From assembly GCA_945280365.1 (NCBI GenBank), contig CALYQD010000005.1, positions 1 through 64,000 on the forward strand: a stretch of DNA of 64,000 nucleotides, read 5' to 3'. Below the pieces are notes generated by a model. That model saw only the letters and a program-made list of their open reading frames with translations. It was not told where the DNA came from and ran no database searches. This document shows, one piece after another, positions 27,598 through 37,389 of this stretch (the stretch's first letter is position 1; each line of letters starts with the position of its first letter). A program made the translations under genes and the position numbers. The stretch comes from an uncultured Apibacter sp. (GTDB lineage Bacteria > Bacteroidota > Bacteroidia > Flavobacteriales > Weeksellaceae).

Positions 27598-29358
27598 ATG
27601 AAAAAATTTATCATACAAGTATTAGCAACTATCGTTGGAATTATATTATTAACGAGTATAGGTGTGTTTAGCTTGATTGTAATAAATATTATTGCATTTA
27701 TTCCATCTAAACCAGTTGTTAAAGATAATTCAATTTTAGAAATAAATCTAAATAATCCAATAATTGAATCTCCAAACGATGGTATTGATATTTTTTTCAT
27801 TGATAATGAAAATCATATTTCTTTAAAAGAAATTTTAGATTTAATTAAATATGCAAAAAATGATGATAAAATTAAGGGAATAAGCTTGAAACTATCAAAT
27901 TTAAATGCAGGATATTCGCAAATATCTGAAATTCGCCAAGCTTTGATTGATTTCAAGCAAAGCAATAAATTTATTTATTCTTATAGTAATGATTGTGATC
28001 AAAAAGCATATTACTTGTCTTCAATATCTGATTCTTTATTCCTAAACCCGAATGCCAGTTTAGAATTAACGGGTTTATCAGCAGAAGTTTTATTTTATAA
28101 AAATTTAGGACAAAAATATGGGATAGGTTTCGAGGTTATTAGACATGGAAAATATAAATCAGCTGTAGAACCTTATCTTAGAGAGAACCTATCTAAAGAA
28201 AATAAAATTCAATTAAATGAGTTATTGCAAAACTATTGGCATAAAATATCTAATGATATAATTTCATCAAGAAAAATAACTACCGAAAATTTTAATGAAT
28301 GTGTGGATAGTTTATATAGTTTTATACCGGAATTAGCTTTAAGGTATAAATTGGTAGATAGATTAATTAATGAGTCTGAATATGATAATATCATTAAAAA
28401 GAAATTAGTGTTTAATGATGATGAGAATATTAATAAGATATCTCCATATCAGTATAATAAAACTATTAAGAATGATTCAAAGAGTAATAATAAAATTGCA
28501 ATATTATATGCTACAGGTCAAATATACTCAGGAATAGGAGATACGGAGATTCATTCCAAAACATTTATAGATAATATTAATGAAATAAAAAATGATGATA
28601 ATATAAAGGCCGTAGTATTAAGAATAAATTCACCGGGAGGAAGTGCAAATGCATCCGCAGAAATTTTATATGAATTGTTAGAATTAAAAAAGAAAAAACC
28701 TATAATCGTTTCTTTTAGTAATATAGCTGCTTCTGGAGGATATTACATTTCTATGGCTGGCGATAAAATTTATGCTCAAGAAAATACACTTACAGGCTCA
28801 ATCGGAGTATTAGGAATGATTCCAGATATTAAAAAATTAGCTAATAATGTCGGTATTACTTCTGATTATGTGGCTACTAATGCAAATTCATTGTATTATT
28901 CTTTAATGGAAGGTACATCTGAAGGTTTTAGAGATGTTATGGGTAAAGGTGTGGAAATAACTTATAAAAAATTTGTTAATGTGGTTATGAAGGGGAGAAA
29001 TATGAGTTTTTCACAAGTAGATTCATTAGGAGGAGGGAGAATTTGGAGTGGGAAAGATGCAGTTCGACATGGTTTAGTAGATGAAATAGGTAATTTTAAC
29101 GATGCAATTAATTATGCTGCAAAAAAAGCAAATTTATCTAAATATAATTTACTTACTTATCCTAAACCGAAATCCGAATGGGATTTATTTTTAAGTATAA
29201 TAAAACCTGATAATGAAGAAACTAGCGTAAGAATTAAAGATAGATTTCTTAAATATGAATTAGGAAATGATAATTATAAACTGTTGCAAAAATTAAAAAA
29301 TATTGATAACGGTCAAGAGATAAAGTGTTTAATGCCTTTTGAAATAAAAATTAGATAA
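27598..29358 (+). CDS. sppA: Signal peptide peptidase SppA, 67K type
   Basis: The 586-residue membrane-bound serine protease degrades cleaved signal peptides. One N-terminal membrane helix (about 4-30) is followed by two S49 domains. The Ser/Lys dyad is visible: Lys187 in YKSAVEPYL and Ser379 in AASGGYYIS, matching the E. coli long form in which the two residues lie in separate domains. ATG at 27598 is chosen over an upstream TTG at 27577 because the membrane anchor MKKFIIQVLATIVGIILL starts there. Confidence 0.95.
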   Translation: MKKFIIQVLATIVGIILLTSIGVFSLIVINIIAFIPSKPVVKDNSILEINLNNPIIESPNDGIDIFFIDNENHISLKEILDLIKYAKNDDKIKGISLKLSNLNAGYSQISEIRQALIDFKQSNKFIYSYSNDCDQKAYYLSSISDSLFLNPNASLELTGLSAEVLFYKNLGQKYGIGFEVIRHGKYKSAVEPYLRENLSKENKIQLNELLQNYWHKISNDIISSRKITTENFNECVDSLYSFIPELALRYKLVDRLINESEYDNIIKKKLVFNDDENINKISPYQYNKTIKNDSKSNNKIAILYATGQIYSGIGDTEIHSKTFIDNINEIKNDDNIKAVVLRINSPGGSANASAEILYELLELKKKKPIIVSFSNIAASGGYYISMAGDKIYAQENTLTGSIGVLGMIPDIKKLANNVGITSDYVATNANSLYYSLMEGTSEGFRDVMGKGVEITYKKFVNVVMKGRNMSFSQVDSLGGGRIWSGKDAVRHGLVDEIGNFNDAINYAAKKANLSKYNLLTYPKPKSEWDLFLSIIKPDNEETSVRIKDRFLKYELGNDNYKLLQKLKNIDNGQEIKCLMPFEIKIR

Positions 29359-29417
29359 GGAAAAAAAACATTAGTAAAAATATTATAAGTAATATATCAT
29401 TTTCAATAAAGATGTTA

Positions 29418-29425
29418 TATCTTTG
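29418..29425 (+). promoter_or_regulatory. -7 element of the mre shape operon
   Basis: TATCTTTG matches TAnnTTTG exactly and lies 85 bases before mreB, in the 152-base gap after sppA. A -33 element is not clear. Confidence 0.55.
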
Positions 29426-29510
29426 CACAGCTTAAAAGATTTAGAAGAGATAATTTTAGTTTTTTCTAGAAGTTATTCAAACAAATAGCACATAATTAAT
29501 TTAAATTTAA

Positions 29511-30539
29511 ATGGGATTATTTGATTTTCTTACACAAGAAATTGCGATTGATTTGGGTACAGCAAATACTTTAATCATTCATAATAATAAAGTAGTTGTT
29601 GACAGTCCTTCCATTGTTGCAATAGATAGAAGAACAATGAAACCTATTGCAGTGGGAGAAATAGCCAAACAAATGCAAGGGAAGACACATGATGACATTA
29701 AAACAATAAGACCTTTGAAAGATGGGGTTATAGCTGATTTTGGTGCATCTGAGCATATGATAAGAGAATTTATAAAACAAATTCCCGGGATAAAAGGTAA
29801 AATATTTAACCCGTCTCTTCGAATGGTTATTTGTATTCCATCAGGAATAACAGAAGTTGAAAAAAGAGCTGTAAAAGATTCAGCAGCTAAAGTTAATGCA
29901 AAAGATGTAAAGCTAATATATGAGCCCATGGCAGCAGCTATTGGAGTCGGGATAGATGTTACTCAGCCTAAAGGTAATATGATTATTGACATAGGAGGGG
30001 GGACAACGGAAATTGCTGTTATTGCCTTAGGAGGAATAGTTTGTGATAATTCTATTAAAATTGCTGGAGACGTTTTCAATAATGATATTCTATACTATTT
30101 AAGGACTCATCATAATTTATTTATTGGAGAAAAAACGGCTGAACATATTAAAATGGAAGTAGGTTCCGGGCTTGAAGAGATAGATAATCCACCGGATGAT
30201 TTACCAGTACAAGGAAGAGACCTGATCACAGGTAAACCTAAGGAGATTATGGTTAATTATAAAGAAATGGCTAGGGCTCTTGATAAATCTATATTAAGAA
30301 TAGAAGATGCTATTATGGAAACTTTATCAAGAACACCTCCGGAATTATCAGCGGATATATATAACACAGGTATATATTTAGCCGGAGGAGGAGCTTTACT
30401 TAGAGGTTTAGATCAAAGAATAAGTAGGAAGACAGGATTACCTGTTTTTATAGCTGATGATCCACTAAGGGCGGTAGTTAGAGGTACGGGAATTGCACTA
30501 AAAAATATTGAAAAGTTCGAGAATTTTTTAATAAAATAA
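29511..30539 (+). CDS. mreB: Rod shape-determining actin homologue MreB
   Basis: MreB (342 residues) polymerises below the inner membrane and guides the elongation machinery. The actin-fold nucleotide site is shown by IAIDLGTANTLIIHNNKVVV, NMIIDIGGGTTEIAVIALGG and TGIYLAGGGALLRGLD. It is first in the mreB-mreC-mreD-mrdA-rodA operon, which implies a rod-shaped cell. Confidence 0.98.
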   Translation: MGLFDFLTQEIAIDLGTANTLIIHNNKVVVDSPSIVAIDRRTMKPIAVGEIAKQMQGKTHDDIKTIRPLKDGVIADFGASEHMIREFIKQIPGIKGKIFNPSLRMVICIPSGITEVEKRAVKDSAAKVNAKDVKLIYEPMAAAIGVGIDVTQPKGNMIIDIGGGTTEIAVIALGGIVCDNSIKIAGDVFNNDILYYLRTHHNLFIGEKTAEHIKMEVGSGLEEIDNPPDDLPVQGRDLITGKPKEIMVNYKEMARALDKSILRIEDAIMETLSRTPPELSADIYNTGIYLAGGGALLRGLDQRISRKTGLPVFIADDPLRAVVRGTGIALKNIEKFENFLIK

Positions 30540-30566
30540 TAACAACTTTTAAAATAAAATATTTTA

Positions 30567-31394
30567 ATGTCTGTATTGGTGAATTTTCTATCAAAAAATA
30601 GTAGATTTTTACTATTTTTATTTTTACAGATATTAGCGCTTTTTTTTTCCTTTAATAAGAATGTTTATCATAATTCAATTCTTGAAGGTAAAATAATTTC
30701 ATTTACAGGTTTTTTTGATAATAAAATTTCTTATTTAACATCTTACTTAAATCTTAAAGAAGAGAATGAACGTTTAATTGAAGAAAACAAAGAATATAGA
30801 AATAAGTTCTTAGGAAAGACAAAAATAATAAAACCTGAGTTTTTTGCTATGTTGGATACAACCAAATATAAGCAAAAATATTATTATACCAATGCTGATA
30901 TAATATCTAATTCAATTACCAGATCAAACAATTATTTAATTATTGATAGAGGTACAAATCAAGGGATAAATCCGGAAATGGGAGTAATTACTTCTACTGG
31001 TGTTGTTGGAATGATTATTAATTGTACAAAAAATTATTCAAAAGTCATATCCATACTTAATAAAAATACAAGAATAAATGCTAGATTAAAATCAAGTAAA
31101 TATTATGGTACGCTATTATGGCAAGGAGAAGATCCACGAATTATGACATTATCGGATATTCCTAAATATGTAGGAGTAAAAGTAGGAGATACCATTGAAA
31201 CCGATGGTAAGTCAAAGGTGTATCCAGAAGGTATATTGATCGGAAGAGTTAGTAGCAAATCTATAGATGAAGAGACAGGTAATTGGAATATTTCAGTAGA
31301 ATTATTTCAAGATATGGGTAATATACAAAAAGTATATGTTGTGGATAAATTGGATAAAGATGAAATAAAAATTTTGAAAGATTCGATCAATTAA
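30567..31394 (+). CDS. mreC: Rod shape-determining protein MreC
   Basis: MreC (275 residues) is a bitopic inner-membrane protein that activates the elongation synthases from the periplasm. An N-terminal helix (FLLFLFLQILALFFSF), a coiled coil with LKEENERLIEENKEYRNKF and the beta-rich domain with TGVVGMIINCTKNYSKVISI are visible. It sits 27 bases after mreB. Confidence 0.94.
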   Translation: MSVLVNFLSKNSRFLLFLFLQILALFFSFNKNVYHNSILEGKIISFTGFFDNKISYLTSYLNLKEENERLIEENKEYRNKFLGKTKIIKPEFFAMLDTTKYKQKYYYTNADIISNSITRSNNYLIIDRGTNQGINPEMGVITSTGVVGMIINCTKNYSKVISILNKNTRINARLKSSKYYGTLLWQGEDPRIMTLSDIPKYVGVKVGDTIETDGKSKVYPEGILIGRVSSKSIDEETGNWNISVELFQDMGNIQKVYVVDKLDKDEIKILKDSIN

Positions 31395-31396
31395 TA

Positions 31397-31909
31397 ATGC
31401 TTACTAGATATACATTAATTAATTTAATTTTAATACCCATTATAATATTAGTACAGATTTTCGTATTTAATAATATATGTTTTTTCCATAAGTATAATCC
31501 TATAATTTATATTATATGGATAATTTTTTATCCCTATGATAAATCTTCTAGTTATTTATTTTTAATATTTTCATTTCTATTGGGTTTTGGTATGGACTGC
31601 TTTATGGATACTGGAGGGATAAATGCTTTTTCATCTGTATTAATAGCTTATATAAGAAATTTTATTATACGATATATTTCAGACATGCATAGAGAGATGA
31701 AATTATTAAAATTTTCAGATTTAAATTTCATTCAATTAACTTCTTATATAATTGTAATTATACTTATACATCATCTAAGTTTATTTATTTTAGAAAGTTT
31801 TAAAATATCTATGATATTAGATGTAATAAAAGATGCTCTAATAACATCTGTATTTTCATTTTTATTTATTATCATTCTTTACGCTTTCTTTAAAAATAAA
31901 ATTGGATAG
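31397..31909 (+). CDS. mreD: Rod shape-determining protein MreD
   Basis: MreD (170 residues) is a small polytopic membrane protein with about five helices and little sequence conservation; LGFGMDCFMDTGGINAFSSV is the most typical part. It starts 2 bases after mreC and its stop overlaps the mrdA start. The call rests largely on hydrophobicity and operon position. Confidence 0.88.
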   Translation: MLTRYTLINLILIPIIILVQIFVFNNICFFHKYNPIIYIIWIIFYPYDKSSSYLFLIFSFLLGFGMDCFMDTGGINAFSSVLIAYIRNFIIRYISDMHREMKLLKFSDLNFIQLTSYIIVIILIHHLSLFILESFKISMILDVIKDALITSVFSFLFIIILYAFFKNKIG

Positions 31910-33933
31910 TGAAAAAATTTCAAATCTTGATAGGAGTACTTATTTTTTTTGCGTTAACTTTTATCGCACGTATATCCTACTTACAATTGTTTACTGAAAA
32001 ATATAAATTAAACGCAGCAAATACATCTATAAAAGCGGAATACCAAATTCCTTTAAGAGGATATATAATGGATAGAAATGGTAAAATATTAGTAGGAAAT
32101 ACACCTTCCTATGAATTAACCTTTACCCAATCCCAAATGGAAAAAAATTTTGATACCATAGGTTTTTGTAAGTTAGTTAATATAACAAAAGAGGATTTTA
32201 TAAAAAAAATAAAATATATCAAATCGAATAAAAAAATATATAATAATCTGGTTCCAATGACCTTTATGAAAGGACTAACAAGTGAAGATTTAGCAAGGAT
32301 TCAGGAAAAATTATTTAAATATAATGCTTTTTCAATAGTAAGAACTCCTGAACGGAATTATCTTGTACATTCAGCAGGAAATATATTAGGATATATTAAT
32401 GAAGTTAATGAAAAATATATAAAATCCGATTCTAGCTATTATATGCCGGGAAATTTAGCCGGGATGACTGGCGTTGAAAAATCCTATGAAAAGTATTTAA
32501 GAGGGATAAAAGGGGTTAAATATATTCAAAAAGATAGAAGATTGAGAAGTATAGGTTCTTATAAAGATGGAGAATTTGATCAGCAAATGCAAAGTGGAAA
32601 AGATATTACTTTATCAATTGATTATGAATTACAAAATTTAGCAGAAAGACTATTAACAAATAAAAGAGGAGGAGTAGTTGCATTAGATCCTAATAATGGA
32701 GAAATTTTAGTGATGGCCTCATCTCCGGTTATCGATCCATCTGTTTTTGTAGGTAGAGATAAGAATAAGCATATACACACTTTACAAATGGATTCAATGA
32801 ACAAACCTATGTACGACAGGTCTGTCCAAGCATCTTATCCTCCAGGTTCAACATTTAAACTAATAAATGGATTAGCAGCCATGCAAATGGGAGTAATAGA
32901 TGAGAATACAACTTTTGTTTGTAAACATGGTTTTCATTACGGTAATCGTAAAATAGGTTGTCATTGTGGATATTTTTATACTCCCATAACAATAGATAAA
33001 GCAATTCAAAAATCATGTAATAATTATTTTGCAGAAGCCTATGTAAGAATACTTAATAAATACCCGGGCAATATTGAGAAGAGTATTGATGAATGGAGTG
33101 ATATTGTTAAAAGTTTTGCTGTTGGTGAGTTTATGCGTAATGATTTACCAGTAGGAAGTAAAGGCAATATTCCGGATACACACTATTATAATAAACGCTA
33201 CGGAAAAGATAAATGGAATATATATACGATTATATCAAATTCAATAGGTCAAGGTGAAATTTTAGCAACGCCTTTACAAATTGCTAATTATACAGCCGTC
33301 ATTGCTAACAGAGGTTTTTTTTATACCCCTCACATAGTAAAAGCTATTGATGGAAAACCTATAGCGGATCCACAATTTATTATACCCAAACAAACAAAAG
33401 TGGAAAGAAAATATTTCGATATTGTAAATAAAGGGATGAATATGGTGGTATTGTCGGGTACGGGACGTAGAATTTTTACCAATACATTTAGCCAAGAAGG
33501 AAAGACAGGAACCTCTCAAAATCCTCATGGAAAAGATCATTCCATATTTGTTTTAATAGCTCCTGTAGATAAACCCAAAATTGCTGTGGCCGTGGTAGTA
33601 GAAAATGGCGGATTTGGAGCTACTTATGCAGGTCCTATCGCGTCTCTTATAGCAGAACAATATCTTACCGGTACTATAGAGAGAAAGGCAATGGAAGAAA
33701 GTATAATAAAGGCTGATTTTAAAAATGAATATTTGAGGCAATGGAATGATTATTTAAAAAGAACAGGAAAATATATTCCAACGAATTTACCGCAGTCTTT
33801 AAAAGATAGCATTAATAAAATTAAAATAAATAAAAAATTAATTGCTAAAGAAAAGCAAAGATTAATACAAAATATAATTAGTAAAAGTGATACAACAAAG
33901 GCTAAAATATTAGATAATTTTATGGGTGATTAA
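31909..33933 (+). CDS. mrdA: Penicillin-binding protein 2, elongation transpeptidase
   Basis: The 674-residue class B penicillin-binding protein cross-links peptidoglycan during elongation. An N-terminal membrane helix (ILIGVLIFFALTFIARISYL) is followed by the dimerisation domain and a transpeptidase domain with SxxK at Ser314-Lys317 (PGSTFK), SxN at Ser369-Asn371 (KSCNN) and KTG at 532-534 (EGKTGTS). The start is GTG overlapping the mreD stop, so translation is coupled. It works with RodA encoded next. Confidence 0.96.
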   Translation: MKKFQILIGVLIFFALTFIARISYLQLFTEKYKLNAANTSIKAEYQIPLRGYIMDRNGKILVGNTPSYELTFTQSQMEKNFDTIGFCKLVNITKEDFIKKIKYIKSNKKIYNNLVPMTFMKGLTSEDLARIQEKLFKYNAFSIVRTPERNYLVHSAGNILGYINEVNEKYIKSDSSYYMPGNLAGMTGVEKSYEKYLRGIKGVKYIQKDRRLRSIGSYKDGEFDQQMQSGKDITLSIDYELQNLAERLLTNKRGGVVALDPNNGEILVMASSPVIDPSVFVGRDKNKHIHTLQMDSMNKPMYDRSVQASYPPGSTFKLINGLAAMQMGVIDENTTFVCKHGFHYGNRKIGCHCGYFYTPITIDKAIQKSCNNYFAEAYVRILNKYPGNIEKSIDEWSDIVKSFAVGEFMRNDLPVGSKGNIPDTHYYNKRYGKDKWNIYTIISNSIGQGEILATPLQIANYTAVIANRGFFYTPHIVKAIDGKPIADPQFIIPKQTKVERKYFDIVNKGMNMVVLSGTGRRIFTNTFSQEGKTGTSQNPHGKDHSIFVLIAPVDKPKIAVAVVVENGGFGATYAGPIASLIAEQYLTGTIERKAMEESIIKADFKNEYLRQWNDYLKRTGKYIPTNLPQSLKDSINKIKINKKLIAKEKQRLIQNIISKSDTTKAKILDNFMGD

Positions 33934-33936
33934 AAA

Positions 33937-35172
33937 ATGAATAAAATTTTTAGAGGAATAGATTGGTTAATGTTATTTTTATATTTGTTTATAGCCCTAT
34001 TTGGTATAGCAAATATATATAGTGTTGATAGTTCGAGTGGAACTAAGCAATTAATTTGGCTTCTAATATCTTTAACGCTGGGCACTTCCACCTTTCTCGT
34101 TCGCCCGAAATTTTTCGAAAATTTTGCAGGTTTATTTTATATTCTAGGTTTATTCTTACTCGCAGGGGTTTTATTTTTTGGCAGTTATGTTAATGGAGCC
34201 AAAGCATGGTATAGAATCGGAGGATTTAGCCTACAGCCGGTTGAGTTAGCTAAAATTTCTACAGCTCTTATGTTAGCTAATTATATTGACTCACCTAATT
34301 TTAACATAAAAAATAATCAATCGTTAGCAATATCGTTTCTTATAATATTTATTCCTATTGTATTGATACTCTTGCAGCCGGATGTTGGATCAATACTTGT
34401 GTTTATAGCCTATTTTATTGCTTTATACAGAGAAGGTATGACCGGATGGCTATTTGTAATAGGATTTTATTTTTTACTATTGTTTTTAGTATCTATATGG
34501 ATACCTTCTTGGATTATTATATTGATATTAGCTTCATTCATAATTGCATTCTTATTTATATTTAGAAAAAAAATTAGATGGAATCAGCAAATAAATATTT
34601 TATTTATAATAATATTTTTATCCATTTCAAGCCTAGTAAGTATATGTTCTCCATTTATATTTGAAAATTTACCTAAACATCAAAAAGAACGAATTTTAGT
34701 TTTATATGAAGGAGAAAGGAAATATAGAGATACGGCCGGATATAATCTTTTATATTCAAAAACAGCCATAGGGTCAGGAGGTTTTTGGGGGAAAGGATAT
34801 AAACAAGGCAGTGTAACAGCAGGAAAATTTGTTCCAGAACAACAAACTGATTATATATTTTGTACAGTTGGAGAAGAATGGGGGTTTGTCGGATGCACCA
34901 TTTTAATTTGTTTATATACTTGCCTAATAGCTCGTATATACTATTTAGCAGAAACTCAAAAAAGTGCATTTTCCAGAGTTATGGGATACTCATTAGCTTC
35001 TATTTTATTTATGCACTTTTTAATAAATATAGGAATGGTTATAGGTTTATTTCCAACGGTAGGTATTCCATTACCCTTTTTCAGCTATGGCGGTAGTTCA
35101 TTACTAGGTTTTTCATTATTTATTTTTATTTTTTTACGTTTAAATTATTCAGATAGAAATAGACTTATATAA
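33937..35172 (+). CDS. rodA: Peptidoglycan glycosyltransferase RodA
   Basis: RodA (411 residues) is the SEDS-family polymerase of the elongation complex, with ten membrane helices. The conserved NGAKAWYRIGGFSLQPVELA and EQQTDYIFCTVGEEWGFVG, and the late GIPLPFFSYGGSSLL, are the family signatures. It is last in the mre operon and ends 12 bases from convergent recG. Confidence 0.96.
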   Translation: MNKIFRGIDWLMLFLYLFIALFGIANIYSVDSSSGTKQLIWLLISLTLGTSTFLVRPKFFENFAGLFYILGLFLLAGVLFFGSYVNGAKAWYRIGGFSLQPVELAKISTALMLANYIDSPNFNIKNNQSLAISFLIIFIPIVLILLQPDVGSILVFIAYFIALYREGMTGWLFVIGFYFLLLFLVSIWIPSWIIILILASFIIAFLFIFRKKIRWNQQINILFIIIFLSISSLVSICSPFIFENLPKHQKERILVLYEGERKYRDTAGYNLLYSKTAIGSGGFWGKGYKQGSVTAGKFVPEQQTDYIFCTVGEEWGFVGCTILICLYTCLIARIYYLAETQKSAFSRVMGYSLASILFMHFLINIGMVIGLFPTVGIPLPFFSYGGSSLLGFSLFIFIFLRLNYSDRNRLI

Positions 35173-35184
35173 TCAATAAAGATT

Positions 35185-37287
35185 CTAGCTAATTTTTGAC
35201 CATCTAACTTTATTTTTATGATGAGATAAAAAGAATTTTCTTATCGGCCTGTTTTTTTCAAGCATAAGATCAGGATCTTCAAATAATAAATTGTCTACGC
35301 AAGATTTAGATAATGATACAATGGCTTTATCATGTATCAAATCAGCTTTATTAAAATTTATTGTACCACTTTGTTGGGTGCCTAAAATATTTCCGGGACC
35401 TCTTAATTCTAAATCTACTTCGGATATTCTAAATCCATCGTTAGTCTCACACATCGTTGAAATTCTTTTTTGTGCATCATTAGAAAGCTCCAACTTAGTC
35501 ATAAGTATACAATAAGATTGATCAGCTCCTCTTCCGACTCTTCCTCTTAATTGATGTAACTGTGATAAACCGAATTTTTCAGCACTTTCAATGACCATTA
35601 CACTAGCATTGGGTACATTTACTCCCACCTCAATAACAGTAGTGGCAATCATGATTTGAGTTTGATTATTGACAAAACGTTGCATTTCATACTCTTTATC
35701 AGCAGCTTTCATTTTTCCATGAATGATACTTATTTGATAATTGGGCATAGGGAAATCTCTTACTATGCTTTCATAACCATCCATAAGGTCTTTGTAATCC
35801 AAGGTTTCGCTTTCTTCGATAAGCGGATATACAAAATATACCTGTCTTCCTTTTTTGATCTCATTCTTAAGAAAACCAAAAACAGATAATCTGTTTGCGT
35901 CAGTTTTATGAAAAGTTTTTATTTCTTTTCTTCCTTTCGGTAGTTCATCAATTATCGATACATCCAAGTCGCTGTAATAGCTCATGGCTAATGTTCTAGG
36001 TATCGGAGTAGCGGTCATAACAAGTATATGGGGAGGTATTGTATTTTTACCCCATAACCGAGAACGTTGTTCTACCCCAAATCTATGTTGTTCATCAATA
36101 ATAGCTAATCCTAAATTCTTAAATAGCACATTTTCTTCTAAAATAGCATGTGTTCCTACTAATATATTGATTTCACCTGATTGTAGTTTCTCAAATATAA
36201 TTTTTCTTTCTGAAGTCGGAGTCGATCCTGTTAACAAATGAATTGTAATGTCCATTTCAGTGACCAGATCAGTAATACTTTTAAAGTGTTGAACGGCTAA
36301 AATTTCAGTTGGAGCTATCATACAAGCTTGAAAACCATTATCTAATGCTAAAAGCATACATAACAAAGCAACCATAGTTTTCCCACTTCCTACATCGCCT
36401 TGCAATAACCTATTCATTTGAATATTTTTACTTAGGTCTTTACGTATTTCTTTAATTACTTTTTTTTGAGCATTTGTTAAAGTGAAAGGTAAATGGTAAC
36501 TATAAAATTGATTGAAATAGTTGCCAACCTTTGTAAAAGGATGTCCTAAATTTTGACGTTGTCTATGAATTTTTTGTAAACCGAATCCCAGTTGAAAAAA
36601 AAACATTTCTTCAAATTTCAATCGATATTCAGCCTGTTGCAAAGCATTATATGAACTAGGAAAATGTATGTCTTCATATGCTTTTTTACGAGATATTAAT
36701 TTATAATGCACTAAAATATCAGATGATAGATTTTCTTCAATTTGGTTTTGAATATTTAGTAAAATTTCTCTAATAGCTTTTTTAAAAAAGCGTTGATTAA
36801 TACCTCTTTTTTGAATTTTTTCTGAACTAGAATAAACTGGTTCTAGGACAATAGGAGATAGTTTAGTTTCAACAGTTTTTTCAATTTCAGGATGAGCCAT
36901 GGTTAATTTTCCATTAAAAGCATTGACTTTTCCAAACAATATAATCTCTTCATTTAACGGAATGCTCTTAATTAGCCAATTAGTAACATTGAACCATATA
37001 AGTTCCAATTTTCCAGTAGAATCTTCAAAAATTCCAGTTAATCTATTTTTTTTGTTTATATTAGATTCCTTTAATGAAACTATTTTACCTTTTAATTGAA
37101 TTTCAGCTGAAGAGACGCCAATTTGATTTATTTTATATATTTTACTTTTATCGACATATCTATAAGGGAAGTAATTTAAAAAATCTTCGCACGTGTGTAT
37201 ATTAAGCTGTTTTTTTAATAAATTAGCTTTTTCAGTTCCTATACCTTTAACATATTCAATGGAAGATTGAAGATATATCGTACTCAT
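35185..37287 (-). CDS. recG: ATP-dependent DNA helicase RecG
   Basis: RecG (700 residues) regresses stalled replication forks and processes R-loops. An N-terminal wedge OB-fold domain (about 60-160) is followed by superfamily 2 helicase domains with Walker A LLQGDVGSGKTMVALLC, the DEQH box IIDEQHRFGVEQRSRLW, motif III VMTATPIPRTLAMSYY and motif VI QLHQLRGRVGRGADQSYC. Length is typical. It has a 102-base gap to the next minus-strand gene. Confidence 0.97.
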   Translation of the reverse strand: MSTIYLQSSIEYVKGIGTEKANLLKKQLNIHTCEDFLNYFPYRYVDKSKIYKINQIGVSSAEIQLKGKIVSLKESNINKKNRLTGIFEDSTGKLELIWFNVTNWLIKSIPLNEEIILFGKVNAFNGKLTMAHPEIEKTVETKLSPIVLEPVYSSSEKIQKRGINQRFFKKAIREILLNIQNQIEENLSSDILVHYKLISRKKAYEDIHFPSSYNALQQAEYRLKFEEMFFFQLGFGLQKIHRQRQNLGHPFTKVGNYFNQFYSYHLPFTLTNAQKKVIKEIRKDLSKNIQMNRLLQGDVGSGKTMVALLCMLLALDNGFQACMIAPTEILAVQHFKSITDLVTEMDITIHLLTGSTPTSERKIIFEKLQSGEINILVGTHAILEENVLFKNLGLAIIDEQHRFGVEQRSRLWGKNTIPPHILVMTATPIPRTLAMSYYSDLDVSIIDELPKGRKEIKTFHKTDANRLSVFGFLKNEIKKGRQVYFVYPLIEESETLDYKDLMDGYESIVRDFPMPNYQISIIHGKMKAADKEYEMQRFVNNQTQIMIATTVIEVGVNVPNASVMVIESAEKFGLSQLHQLRGRVGRGADQSYCILMTKLELSNDAQKRISTMCETNDGFRISEVDLELRGPGNILGTQQSGTINFNKADLIHDKAIVSLSKSCVDNLLFEDPDLMLEKNRPIRKFFLSHHKNKVRWSKIS

Positions 37288-37341
37288 AATACAAAAATAA
37301 GAAACTACATTTAATCAACTTAAAATATACATATATAAAAA

Positions 37342-37368
37342 ATGAGAAGGAATTATTTCCTTCTCATA
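37342..37368 (-). terminator. Terminator after thioredoxin-fold gene
   Basis: ATGAGAAGGAA pairs with TTCCTTCTCAT around a short loop; on the minus strand a T-rich tail follows. It ends the type IX cargo/thioredoxin transcription unit 22 bases after the stop. Confidence 0.85.
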
Positions 37369-37389
37369 AAATTTTATACTAATATCAAA